This document shows positions 1 through 8,294 of a stretch of DNA of 64,000 nucleotides, piece after piece. Under the pieces are notes generated by a model. The model ran no database searches. It saw only the letters and a program-made list of their open reading frames with translations, and was not told the origin of the DNA. A program made the translations under genes and the position numbers. This DNA comes from Devosia algicola. Lineage in GTDB: Bacteria; Pseudomonadota; Alphaproteobacteria; Rhizobiales; Devosiaceae. Each line of letters starts with the position of its first letter. The stretch's first letter is position 1. Where the stretch lies: positions 1,426,001-1,490,000 of the forward strand of contig NZ_CP118246.1 in NCBI RefSeq assembly GCF_028816455.1, in the 5' to 3' direction.

Positions 1-273
1 AAAGTCACGCGCGAAGCCATGATGACCGTCAAGGAAGCTCCCGGTCGTGCCAAGGGTGTTGTGACCTTTGCAGCATCGTTCGATGTTCGCATCATCGAGT
101 TTTTCTACTGCAACAACCTTTTCGATTTCGTCATGAAAGTCGAGGCGCCGGACGAAGAGTCGGTTACCGCTTTTGTCATGGCATTGAATAAGTCGGGCAA
201 TGTGACAGCGCAGATGACACGCGCCTACACGCCTGACGAATGGGCCGGATTGGTCGAACGTCTCCCGGCTTGA
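1..273 (+). CDS. GYD domain protein, 3' part
   Basis: The frame is open to the first base of the window, so the true start lies upstream. The visible part (about 90 residues) matches the small GYD family: a ferredoxin-like fold with the typical run 'NLFDFVMKVEAPDEES' and the closing 'TRAYTPDEWAGLVERL'. Full family members are about 95-105 residues, so little is missing. The biochemical role of GYD proteins is not established. It ends 35 bases before the stop of the convergent GntR gene and shows no link to the sugar genes. Confidence 0.75.
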   Translation, partial: KVTREAMMTVKEAPGRAKGVVTFAASFDVRIIEFFYCNNLFDFVMKVEAPDEESVTAFVMALNKSGNVTAQMTRAYTPDEWAGLVERLPA

Positions 274-308
274 CCGTTCGACCCGGCCAAGGACGTACGC
301 GACCTTGG

Positions 309-1004
309 CTACACAACCACCCGCAAGCGACGCGGCTGTGAAACAGCGGGTTCGGCATTGCCATATTTCATCCGGTAACGCTGGCCATATTCTTCAACAC
401 GACGGAGATCAAAATGCCGGAGGACCGTATCGATCAGTTTGGCATTATCCGTGCCCTTCATGGCCTCTATGATTTCCCAATGATGTTCCGTGACCCGCTC
501 CATGACGCTGCGATCACCATATTTCATCGCCGTAATCGCGTGCACGCGAATGGCAAAGTCCTCAATGGCGGCCACAAGCGTTGTGTTGGCGCAGGCCGAA
601 AACTGGGTGCGATGAAACTCCGTATTCAGATGCAGGACGGCTCGGTAATCCCCATCTTCGATCGCTTTGGAATGCCGTTCCTGAATCGCCGCCATTCTGT
701 CAGTAATGTCGGGGTCTACCGGCAACTTGGTCACCGACGCCGCATGACTTTCGAGCACCGCGCGCACATCGTAGATTTCGCGCACCTCGGTCGGTGTCAT
801 TTCACGCACCAGCACGCCACGATTGGGCACACGGTCAATAAATCCCAGTTCTTCGAGATGCAGAAACGCCTCGCGGATCGTATGCCGCTTGACGCTGAAC
901 CGCTCTGCCAGGCGCTCTTCGGCCAATTTGTTGCCGGCCGGAAAAATGCCGAGGACGATATCCTCGTACAGGGTCGTGACAATTCTGGTAATCGCGCTGG
1001 TCAA
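309..1004 (-). CDS. GntR family regulator, FCD (FadR-type) subfamily
   Basis: A 231-residue transcription factor. Residues 1-70 form the GntR winged helix ('LAEERLAERFSVKRHTIREAFLHLEELGFI' region) and residues 80-215 an FCD all-helical ligand domain with spaced His residues that bind a metal and a carboxylate in this family. The start is TTG at 1004 with GGAG about 9 bases upstream; no better ATG exists. It is divergent from the HpcH aldolase gene at 1169, so it probably controls the aldolase / HisD-like / SDR / hydrolase run in response to a sugar acid. The link is by position only. Confidence 0.85.
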   Translation of the reverse strand: MTSAITRIVTTLYEDIVLGIFPAGNKLAEERLAERFSVKRHTIREAFLHLEELGFIDRVPNRGVLVREMTPTEVREIYDVRAVLESHAASVTKLPVDPDITDRMAAIQERHSKAIEDGDYRAVLHLNTEFHRTQFSACANTTLVAAIEDFAIRVHAITAMKYGDRSVMERVTEHHWEIIEAMKGTDNAKLIDTVLRHFDLRRVEEYGQRYRMKYGNAEPAVSQPRRLRVVV

Positions 1005-1168
1005 CTCGGCACTCCAATGACGGCTCGGATCGGCGCGTGCGTTCGGTTTGGGCGAAGCACCCCTAGAGCAGTGCCAGAATACCGGACTGACAACCCCAAT
1101 TACAATATATTAGTCGCGCCAACGTGCCCGGCATTCTCTCGACCACTGACCAACAGGAGGGCCCGCTG

Positions 1169-1972
1169 ATGCGTCCCAATACTTTGAAACAACGCATTCG
1201 GGACAATCAACCGATTGTTTCTGCCTGGCTCTCGATCCCTTCGGGCTATTCCGCCGAAATATTGGCCCGACAGGGATTTGATTGCGTCAACGTCGACCTG
1301 CAACATGGCATGATCGGCTTTGATCACGCTGTGCCCATGCTTCAAGCCATTTCGGCAACCGATGCAATACCCATCGTCCGGGTCGGCAACAGCGAACCAG
1401 CGGCAATGATGAAGCTTTTGGATGCCGGAGCCTATGGCGTAATTTGTCCGATGATCTCAAACGTTGAGGACGCACAAACCTTTGTGTCAGCCTGCCGCTA
1501 CCCGCCACATGGCAATCGTTCCTTTGGCCCGGCGCGCGGCCTGCTCTATGGCGGTGCCGACTATGCCAAACACGCCAACGACGAAATCTTGACCATCGGC
1601 ATGATCGAAACGCGCGAAGGGCTGGATAATGTAGACGCGATCGCGGCGGTCGATGGGCTTGATGGCCTGTTTATCGGTCCAAATGACCTCTCGCTGGCGC
1701 TCGGCAAAGCGCCGATGGCTGAGCCGACAGACCCCGAAGTGGTGGCGGCAATAGCCAAAATTTTGGAAGCCGCACAAAACCAGGCAAAAGTAGCTGGCAT
1801 ATTCTGCTCCTCGCCGGCAGCAGCCGCAAAACGGATTGCCCAAGGGTTTGGTTTTGTCGTTCCCGGCAACGACGCCGGTATGTTGACCCAGGCCGGACGC
1901 AACGCGGTTGCTGGCGCGCGCGCCAATCCTGCGGCAGACGCGGGCAACACCAAGGGCGGCAGCGGCTACTAG
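1169..1972 (+). CDS. HpcH/HpaI family class II pyruvate aldolase
   Basis: A 267-residue metal-dependent TIM-barrel aldolase that reversibly splits 2-keto-3-deoxy acids into pyruvate and an aldehyde. Visible family marks are 'VDLQHG' (catalytic His), 'MIETREGLDNV' (metal-binding Glu) and 'FIGPNDLSLALG' (metal-binding Asp and phosphate/carboxylate loop). The frame is open further upstream, but ATG 1169 is preceded by AGGAGG at 1155-1160 and gives the normal length. It heads a plus-strand run with a HisD-like dehydrogenase, an SDR and a hydrolase. Products of the many enolase-type dehydratases here are suitable substrates; which one is used is inference. A second copy of the family is at 57355. 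Confidence 0.9.
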   Translation: MRPNTLKQRIRDNQPIVSAWLSIPSGYSAEILARQGFDCVNVDLQHGMIGFDHAVPMLQAISATDAIPIVRVGNSEPAAMMKLLDAGAYGVICPMISNVEDAQTFVSACRYPPHGNRSFGPARGLLYGGADYAKHANDEILTIGMIETREGLDNVDAIAAVDGLDGLFIGPNDLSLALGKAPMAEPTDPEVVAAIAKILEAAQNQAKVAGIFCSSPAAAAKRIAQGFGFVVPGNDAGMLTQAGRNAVAGARANPAADAGNTKGGSGY

Positions 1973-2045
1973 CGCCGCCGACCAATCCGTTTGAACAAAA
2001 TTTGACACCGCCACGCCCCACGTTGGCAGCAACCAGTGAGATCAC

Positions 2046-3356
2046 ATGAGCATTCAGTATTTGAAGCGCGGAAAGCCCGAAACTCAGCGCAGCGACGATG
2101 ACGCCAAAGTACGGCTCAGCGTTGAAGCGACGCTGGCTGACGTCACAGCACGCGGAGACGACGCAGTACGCGAACTCAGCGCCAAATTCGATAACTACAC
2201 CCCGGCGTCCTTTCGCCTCAGCGAACAGGAAATCGAGGCCTTGTTGGCCAAGGTAGCCAAGCGCGATCTGGATGACATCAAATTCGCCCAGGAGCAGGTA
2301 CGCGGTTTTGCGCAGGCCCAGCGCGATTCCATGCACGATATCGAAGTGGAAACTCGCCCCGGCGTTATCCTCGGTCACCGCAACATTCCGGTGCAATCGG
2401 TTGGTTGCTATGTGCCGGGGGGCAAATTTCCCATGGTCGCCTCTGCCCATATGTCGGTTGTCACAGCCTCGGTCGCTGGTGTGCCCCGCATTATGGCCGC
2501 CACACCGCCGTTCAAGGGGCAACGCAATCCCGCCGTCATCGCGGCCATGCATTTGGGCGGCGCCCACGAAATATATGTGCTGGGCGGCATTCAGGCGGTC
2601 GGCGCCATGGCGATTGGAACCCAGACTATTGATCCGGTGCATATGATCGTCGGCCCCGGCAATGCCTTCGTTGCCGAAGCCAAACGGCAACTGTTTGGTC
2701 GGGTTGGCATTGATCTGCTGGCCGGACCCACCGAAACCATGCTGGTCGCCGACGATACTGTTGACGCAGAATTATGTGCCACGGATCTGATCGGCCAGGC
2801 CGAACATGGCTATAATTCGCCCGCCGTTCTGGTCACGACATCGCGCGCCTTGGCTGAGGCAACAATGGCAGGCATCGATGAACTCTTGAAAATCCTGCCG
2901 ACTGCTGAGACCGCCAGCGCCAGCTGGCGTGATTATGGCGAGGTCATTCTTTGCGACACTCATGAGGAAATGCTCAAGGTCGCCAACGACCTTGCATCCG
3001 AGCACGTCCAGATCATGACGGATCGCGACGATTGGTACCTGGCCAACATGCACAGCTATGGCGCTCTATTCCTCGGTCCGCGCACCAATGTGGCAAACGG
3101 CGACAAGGTAATCGGCACCAACCACACACTGCCTACCAAAATGGCTGGTCGCTACACCGGCGGTCTTTGGGTCGGAAAATTCCTCAAAACCCACAGCTAC
3201 CAAAAGATCACAACCGATGCGGCGGCGGCGGAAATCGGCGCCTACTGTTCGCGGCTCAGCCTGCTCGAGGGCTTTGTTGGGCACGCCGAACAGGCCAATG
3301 TCCGGGTGCGCCGCTATGGCGGTCGTAATATCGGCTATGGTCAGCCGGCTGAATGA
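2046..3356 (+). CDS. Histidinol dehydrogenase family oxidoreductase, likely catabolic
   Basis: A 436-residue NAD-dependent, zinc-binding alcohol dehydrogenase of the HisD fold. Seen motifs: '[11 protein letters not shown]', '[19 protein letters not shown]', 'DLLAGPTE', 'DLIGQAEHG' (zinc-ligand Gln and His) and 'NHTLPT' (catalytic His). No other his genes are near. It sits between an aldolase and an SDR, 73 bases after the aldolase, so a catabolic role is more likely than histidine synthesis. Known catabolic HisD relatives include sulfopropanediol 3-dehydrogenase (HpsN), which would suit a sulfated or sulfonated substrate, but the motifs alone do not separate them. Confidence 0.85.
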   Translation: MSIQYLKRGKPETQRSDDDAKVRLSVEATLADVTARGDDAVRELSAKFDNYTPASFRLSEQEIEALLAKVAKRDLDDIKFAQEQVRGFAQAQRDSMHDIEVETRPGVILGHRNIPVQSVGCYVPGGKFPMVASAHMSVVTASVAGVPRIMAATPPFKGQRNPAVIAAMHLGGAHEIYVLGGIQAVGAMAIGTQTIDPVHMIVGPGNAFVAEAKRQLFGRVGIDLLAGPTETMLVADDTVDAELCATDLIGQAEHGYNSPAVLVTTSRALAEATMAGIDELLKILPTAETASASWRDYGEVILCDTHEEMLKVANDLASEHVQIMTDRDDWYLANMHSYGALFLGPRTNVANGDKVIGTNHTLPTKMAGRYTGGLWVGKFLKTHSYQKITTDAAAAEIGAYCSRLSLLEGFVGHAEQANVRVRRYGGRNIGYGQPAE

Positions 3357-3377
3357 ACGCGGTAGATAAAATAATGG

Positions 3378-4160
3378 ATGGGTGCCCCAATGCAGCATGA
3401 ATTGCCCAGCACACCGTCCGCCCGTCTTGATGGCCGCCGAGCGTTGGTTGCGGGCGGGTCGTCGGGCATTGGTCTCGGTTGCGCCATGGCGTTGGCTGAG
3501 GCCGGTGCGCATGTCACGATATGCGCCCGCCGCCCCCCGGAACTGGGAGACGCCGTCGATGCAATACGCAGCAGAGGTTTTGATGCAGCCCCCCTCCAGC
3601 TCGATATTGCCGACGTCGAAGCCACAGAACGCGCCGTGGCGACCGAGGGACCGTTTGACGTGTTGGTCAACAGTGCCGGTTCGGCCCGCCACGGCCCAGC
3701 CCTTACGACAACGCCGGCAGATTTCGACGCGGTGATGAGCATCAATCTGCGCGGCGCATATTTCTTGTGCCGCGCAGTCGCAGCCGGGCTGATCAACGCT
3801 GGCAAGCGCGGCTCGATCATCAATATGTCCAGCCAAATGGGGCATGTCGGAGGTATCGAACGTGCGGTTTATTGTGCCTCCAAGCACGCCATGGAAGGCT
3901 TCACCAAGGCAATGGCAGTCGAATGGGCTACCAGGGGAATCCGGGTCAATACGATTTGTCCCACCTTTGTGCGCACCCCGCTGGCGGCACAAACCCTGGA
4001 CGACGCGGAAAAGCGGCGATGGGTCGAGGCCAATATCCCGCTGGGGCGTATTGGCGAGACTGAAGATATTATGGGTGCAGTACTGTTTCTGGCGTCCGAC
4101 CTGTCGGCCATGGTTACCGGCAGCGCCCTGCGCGTCGATGGCGGATGGACTGCAGCATGA
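3378..4160 (+). CDS. SDR family NAD(P)-dependent oxidoreductase
   Basis: A 260-residue classical short-chain dehydrogenase. The Rossmann motif 'VAGGSSGIGLG' begins near residue 26, followed by 'NSAG', the catalytic Ser in 'INMSSQMG' and the Tyr-Lys pair in 'YCASK'. The C-terminal 'GSALRVDGGW' is the standard end. In L-fucose and similar pathways an SDR oxidises 2-keto-3-deoxy acids or the free sugar, which would suit this cluster; the substrate is inferred. It begins 21 bases after the HisD-like gene and belongs to the same run. The start ATG 3378 could also be ATG 3390 in the same frame. Confidence 0.9.
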   Translation: MGAPMQHELPSTPSARLDGRRALVAGGSSGIGLGCAMALAEAGAHVTICARRPPELGDAVDAIRSRGFDAAPLQLDIADVEATERAVATEGPFDVLVNSAGSARHGPALTTTPADFDAVMSINLRGAYFLCRAVAAGLINAGKRGSIINMSSQMGHVGGIERAVYCASKHAMEGFTKAMAVEWATRGIRVNTICPTFVRTPLAAQTLDDAEKRRWVEANIPLGRIGETEDIMGAVLFLASDLSAMVTGSALRVDGGWTAA

Positions 4161-4191
4161 TTGAAAATGCATCGCCATTTGGAACGCCCCA

Positions 4192-4890
4192 ATGAAACTT
4201 GTCCTTGTCCCCGGCATGATGTGCGACCATCGCCTGTTCACCCCACAGATTGCAGCGTTCGCAGACAGTTTGGACATTATCGTCGCCGATATTTCCGGCG
4301 CCGATTCCATAGAAGCGCTGGCACGATCGGTGCTGGAGCAAAGTGGATCGGGACCATTCGCCCTTGCCGGACTTTCAATGGGCGCCATTGTTGCAATGGA
4401 AGTACTGCGACAGGCGCCCAACCGCGTGGAGCGCCTCGCCCTGCTTGACTGCAACTATCGCGCCGAACTGCCGGAACGCGCCGCACGACGCACTGGCGAA
4501 ATGGCACGAGCACAGAGCGGCGAGCTGGAACAAATGATTGCCGAGCAGGTGGCGCCGTCCTATTTCACCGTTCCAGGCAAGTCAGAGCCGCGTCTGACCA
4601 GTTTGGTGCTGGACATGGCGCTGAGCCTGGGACCTGCGGTATTTGTGCGCCAGTCACTTGCCGTTCGTGGCCGTGCCGATCAGTCCCAAACGCTTGGCCA
4701 ATCCAAAGTGCCCACACTCATTTTATGCGGCGAGTACGACCGCGTGTGCCCGCCGGAAATGCATGAAGACCTGCATGGCCTGATGACCAACGCCAGTTTG
4801 GTCAAGATCAGCAACGCTGGCCATTTGCCAACACTGGACCAACCCCTCGAAACCAATTCTGCACTAAGTGAGTGGATCACCCCGCGGTGA
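4192..4890 (+). CDS. Alpha/beta hydrolase
   Basis: A 232-residue single-domain alpha/beta hydrolase without signal peptide. The nucleophile elbow 'GLSMG' puts Ser at residue 62; the acid is likely the Asp of 'CGEYDRVCP' and the base the His of 'NAGHLPTLDQP'. The substrate cannot be told; in this run (aldolase, dehydrogenase, SDR) an ester or lactone intermediate is reasonable. It is the last gene of the plus-strand run and ends 19 bases before the stop of the convergent VOC gene. Confidence 0.85.
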   Translation: MKLVLVPGMMCDHRLFTPQIAAFADSLDIIVADISGADSIEALARSVLEQSGSGPFALAGLSMGAIVAMEVLRQAPNRVERLALLDCNYRAELPERAARRTGEMARAQSGELEQMIAEQVAPSYFTVPGKSEPRLTSLVLDMALSLGPAVFVRQSLAVRGRADQSQTLGQSKVPTLILCGEYDRVCPPEMHEDLHGLMTNASLVKISNAGHLPTLDQPLETNSALSEWITPR

Positions 4891-4909
4891 GCGGGATGAT
4901 CAACCACAG

Positions 4910-5692
4910 CTATTTGGCCGCGTCCCGCATGCCAATCAGCGAAAAATGTGCGCCCTGCGGATCTTGGGCCGGCGCAATCCAGGCACCACCCGGTACTTGC
5001 ATCGGCTCCATCAATACGGCCCCGCCATGGTCTTTGACCCGCGCGACCGCAGCGTCAAAATCGGCGACAGAAATATAATAGACCCAGCTCGGGTATGGCG
5101 TACTGTCCATCTTGGTCATGACACCCCCAACCGCGTCTTTACCGCCGGTGGCAAATGTCTGGTAAATGAAGCCGCCCATGTCGTTGGCCTCAACCTTGGT
5201 CCAGCCAAACAGTTTTTCATAAAACGCAAAGGCTTCCTCGCGGTCCCCGGCGTGCAGTTCGTGCCACCCGATATGCTTGGGCGCCATCAACGGAACAGGA
5301 TCGGCGTTGTCGTTTGTACTGGGCTTGAAAATGATAAGGCCAGCCCCGTGTGGATCGGCTATCACCGCGAACCGACCGACGCCAGGAATATCGGTAGGTG
5401 GCCGATGAACCTTGCCGCCCGCCTCGACCACTTCCGCCGCCTTGGCGTCAACATCGGCCACACCGACATACCCCATCCATGCAGGAGGCACCCCATGACG
5501 CGCGATCTCGTCGGGGATCGGCATAATACCGCCAACCATCGTGTCGCCATCTCGCAATATTGAATATTTTGTGTCCGCCATGCCTGAATCGGCAGCGGTC
5601 CATCCGATAACCGCTGAGTAAAATCGCTCGGCCGCCGCCACATCGGTCGTCATGACGTCGTACCAGACAAAGGGTGATGCTTTTGTGGTCAT
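4910..5692 (-). CDS. VOC family protein with two glyoxalase-like modules
   Basis: A 260-residue protein made of two vicinal-oxygen-chelate modules: residues 1-125 ('FVWYDVMTTDVAAAERFYSA', 'PHGAGLIIFKP') and 135-258 ('GWHELHAGDREEAFAFYEKL', 'PQGAHFSLIG'). Each has the paired beta-alpha-beta-beta-beta units of the fold. Such tandem proteins are common in alphaproteobacteria and mostly uncharacterised. It lies in a minus-strand group with another VOC protein and a TetR regulator. Confidence 0.85.
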   Translation of the reverse strand: MTTKASPFVWYDVMTTDVAAAERFYSAVIGWTAADSGMADTKYSILRDGDTMVGGIMPIPDEIARHGVPPAWMGYVGVADVDAKAAEVVEAGGKVHRPPTDIPGVGRFAVIADPHGAGLIIFKPSTNDNADPVPLMAPKHIGWHELHAGDREEAFAFYEKLFGWTKVEANDMGGFIYQTFATGGKDAVGGVMTKMDSTPYPSWVYYISVADFDAAVARVKDHGGAVLMEPMQVPGGAWIAPAQDPQGAHFSLIGMRDAAK

Positions 5693-5770
5693 GTCACTGT
5701 CCTTTCCTTGGGTTTATCAGCAAGTTTAGCTACCGCTTGTGTATCTATTGTTCCGAAATACAGCAGATCG

Positions 5771-6247
5771 TCAGCCTGCGACCGCGGCCTCAAGCGCGGC
5801 AACCTCAATCTTGGTCATCTTGAGCATTGCTTGCATGGCGCGTTCGGCCGCCGCGCGGTCTTGGCTTGCCAGAAGTTGCGACAATCGCTTGGGAACCACC
5901 TGCCAGGAGAGTCCGAAACGGTCTTTGCACCAGCCGCACTGGCTTGGCGCGCCGCCATTTGCCGTCAGGGCGTCCCAATAGCGATCAACCTCTGCCTGAT
6001 CGGCACAATCAATCGAGAACGAAATTGCTTCGGTGAACTTGAATGCCGGGCCGCCATTGATACCGATAAATTTCTGTCCATCCAGCACGAACTCGACAAC
6101 CAGTATCTCGCCTTTTTTGGTCGACGGGTTATCACTCGCTGAACCGACTTTCTTGTCAATCCGGCTATTGGGAAACAGGCTGACATAGAACTCCGCAGCC
6201 TCTTCCGCGTTACCATCGAACCACAAACTCGGGGTAATTTTTGTCAT
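5771..6247 (-). CDS. VOC family protein, PhnB/DUF1338-like single module
   Basis: A 158-residue protein starting 'MTKITPSLWFDGNAEEAAEFY', the usual opening of the PhnB-like VOC group (often labelled 3-demethylubiquinone methyltransferase-like). It contains 'FKFTEAISFSIDC', 'YWDALTANGG' and 'CGWCKDRFGLSWQVVP', all family landmarks. Function in this group is not established. An RBS-like AGGAG lies just before the ATG at 6247. It is 28 bases downstream of the TetR gene and may be co-transcribed with it. Confidence 0.85.
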   Translation of the reverse strand: MTKITPSLWFDGNAEEAAEFYVSLFPNSRIDKKVGSASDNPSTKKGEILVVEFVLDGQKFIGINGGPAFKFTEAISFSIDCADQAEVDRYWDALTANGGAPSQCGWCKDRFGLSWQVVPKRLSQLLASQDRAAAERAMQAMLKMTKIEVAALEAAVAG

Positions 6248-6275
6248 CTTAAGCTCCTCTCCGGTGATAAATTAG

Positions 6276-6890
6276 TCATGTTGTTTGGACGTCAAAAAGC
6301 AGTTTTACGTAGCGAATGAGATGATCAATGCTGTCGGCGGCGATAGCGGCGCCACCTTTCGCCTTGGCAAGAATGAAAGCGCCCTGAAGCACCGCCTGAG
6401 TGTGGAGCGCGAGAGACTCCGCGGTCCAATCAACCGCCATCGCTCGCGCCTGCATCGCCGCGTCAATATCGGCTTCAATTTTGGCGGCATGTTCGCTGAT
6501 GCTGCGGTCGCAAGCGTCGCGAATATTGGGTGCGGTCTCGTAGGTTTCCTGAACCATGGTGCCGACAAGGCAGGTAAAATCAGGCACCCCGCCCCGCAGC
6601 AGCGCTTTGCGAAACTCAAGATAGCCCAGCACCCGATCCAACGGGTCAGCGTGATCATGATAAGGCGCATTGGTGAACAGGGTACCGGTGAACAGCGACC
6701 AATAATCGGCTGCCGCAACACCAAGATCGTTCTTGCTCTTGAAGTGGTGAAAAAATGCTCCTTTGGTGACGCCTGCTTCACGGCACAAATCATCAACGCT
6801 GGTGGATGAATAGCCTTTGGTTCGAATGACCGACAGCGCGGCATCGAGCAGTTTTGCCTTGGCGTCCGGTTTGGTGTCGAGTTTGGGCAA
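6276..6890 (-). CDS. TetR family transcriptional regulator
   Basis: A 204-residue regulator: N-terminal helix-turn-helix ('TSVDDLCREAGVTKGAFFHHF') and a C-terminal ligand domain of the TetR_C_16/AcuR-like type. The frame is open to 6965, but that would translate through the operator palindrome. The TTG at 6890 has AGGAGGAG directly upstream at the right distance and gives 'MPKLDTKPDAKAKLLDAAL', so I take it as the start. The operator just upstream predicts autoregulation and probably control of the VOC genes that follow. Confidence 0.88.
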   Translation of the reverse strand: MPKLDTKPDAKAKLLDAALSVIRTKGYSSTSVDDLCREAGVTKGAFFHHFKSKNDLGVAAADYWSLFTGTLFTNAPYHDHADPLDRVLGYLEFRKALLRGGVPDFTCLVGTMVQETYETAPNIRDACDRSISEHAAKIEADIDAAMQARAMAVDWTAESLALHTQAVLQGAFILAKAKGGAAIAADSIDHLIRYVKLLFDVQTT

Positions 6891-6908
6891 TTTCTCCTCC
6901 TGAGATAT

Positions 6909-6932
6909 AACATACCAACTGGTTGGTATGTT
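6909..6932. promoter_or_regulatory. TetR operator palindrome
   Basis: Two perfect 11-base arms, AACATACCAAC and GTTGGTATGTT, flank a 2-base centre (TG). This is the classical layout of a TetR-family operator. It lies 18 bases upstream of the TTG start of the TetR gene, overlapping the expected promoter, so autorepression is the likely role. Confidence 0.85.
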
Positions 6933-6993
6933 TGCAACAACAAATTCTGCCAATAGACGGATCACGGCTACCCGTCGTCCCCGCTACTAAGTT

Positions 6994-8143
6994 CTACCAC
7001 TCAGCGATGGAGCCGTCAGAATGGCGCCACACCGGCGCGCGCCAGCGATGGCCAGTCTTGGCCTGTTCGATAACGAATTCCTCATTGACCGTGATCCCAA
7101 GCCCGGGACCCTTGGGGATCGACAGGAACCCATCCTTGAGTTCGAACCCGGCATCCGCCGCCACATAGTCGGTCAGGTCGCCGCCCTGATTGTAGTGAAT
7201 GCCCAGGCTTTGCTCCTGAATGAACGCATTGTGGCACACCGCATCAACCTGCAGGCTTGCCGCCAACGCGATCGGGCCGAGTGGGCAATGCGGCGCCAGC
7301 GCAATATCGTAGGCTTCAGCCCAGTGCCCGATACGAACCATTTCCGAAATGCCACCAACATGGGCGGTATCGGGGTTGATAACGCTTGCGGCGCGCTTTT
7401 CGAATACCTGTTTGAAATCATAGCGCGAATGCAGCCGTTCGCCGATGCACAACGGAATGCTTGTGGTGCGCGCCAGATCGGCCATCGCGTCAACCTGCGC
7501 CGACACTACCGCATCCTCGACAAAGATCGGGCGCAGCGGCTCGAGCTCCTTGAGCAATATCTTGGCCATTGGCGCATGCACGCGGCCATGAAAATCGAAC
7601 GCCAGGTCCATTTTCGCGCCAACAGCGTCACGTAGGGCCGACAGGCGCGCCACGATCATATCGACCGTGGCGTAGGTGTCGACGATTTGCAGGCTCTTCA
7701 CAAATATTCATCTTGCAGGCATCAAACCCGCGCGCCAGCAGCTCTTGCGCCCCCGCTATCAGATTGTCGGGCCGGTCGCCGCCAATCCAGCAATAGCTGC
7801 GAACCTTGTCTCGCACCGGTCCTCCCAATAGCGCGTGAACGGGGGCATCGTGATAGCGCCCCTTGATATCCCAAAGTGCCATGTCGATCCCCGACAGCGC
7901 ACTCATCAAAACCGGTCCGCCGCGATAGCAGCCATTGCGGTAGAGCATCTGCCAGATATCTTCAATATTGAGTGGATTGGCGCCGACCAGAAAATCCGTC
8001 AACTCGGCAATCTTGGCTGCTAGGGTCTCGGCGTGGCCTTCAAGCACCGGCTCACCCCACCCCGACAACCCTTCGTCGGTTTCGATCTTGAGGAACAGCC
8101 AGCGCGGCGCGACCAGAAAGGTTTTGAGAGCAGTAATTTTCAT
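6994..8143 (-). CDS. dgoD: D-galactonate dehydratase-type enolase, one frameshift
   Basis: Enolase-superfamily dehydratase, about 382 residues once corrected, removing water from a sugar acid to give a 2-keto-3-deoxy acid. It follows E. coli DgoD throughout: 'RWLFLKIETDEGLSGWGEP', 'GIDMALWDIKG', 'DFHGRVHAPMAKILLKELEP', 'IGERLHSRYDF', 'APHCPLGPIALAA' and 'WRAPVWRHSDGSIAEW'. The frame breaks at 7691-7696, where the gene strand reads GAGCCTG; with GAGCTG the protein runs on as CEELQIVD, matching the DgoD family. The start ATG at 8143 gives the family start 'MKITALKT'. It stands alone, downstream of the RND genes on the same strand. The galactonate assignment is by similarity; gluconate-like substrates are possible. 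Confidence 0.85.
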
Positions 8144-8294
8144 TTCATCGACTTTCGGGTGACAACGCGACGGGCACAGCCGCTTGCACGACCATACGCT
8201 ATAAAATCCGGAGCACTTCCGCAATTTGGGCTAGTCGAACGGCTGCAATTTGTTGTGCATCAAGCGAGCCCGGCACTTCGAATAGTGCCCAACC

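Noticed and set aside
414..1169. 251-residue plus-strand frame opposite the GntR gene
   Set aside because: It is antisense to a clear FCD-GntR coding region and has no family features.
6891..6965. N-terminal extension of the TetR protein
   Set aside because: It would be translated across the operator palindrome and lacks an RBS; TTG 6890 has a strong one.
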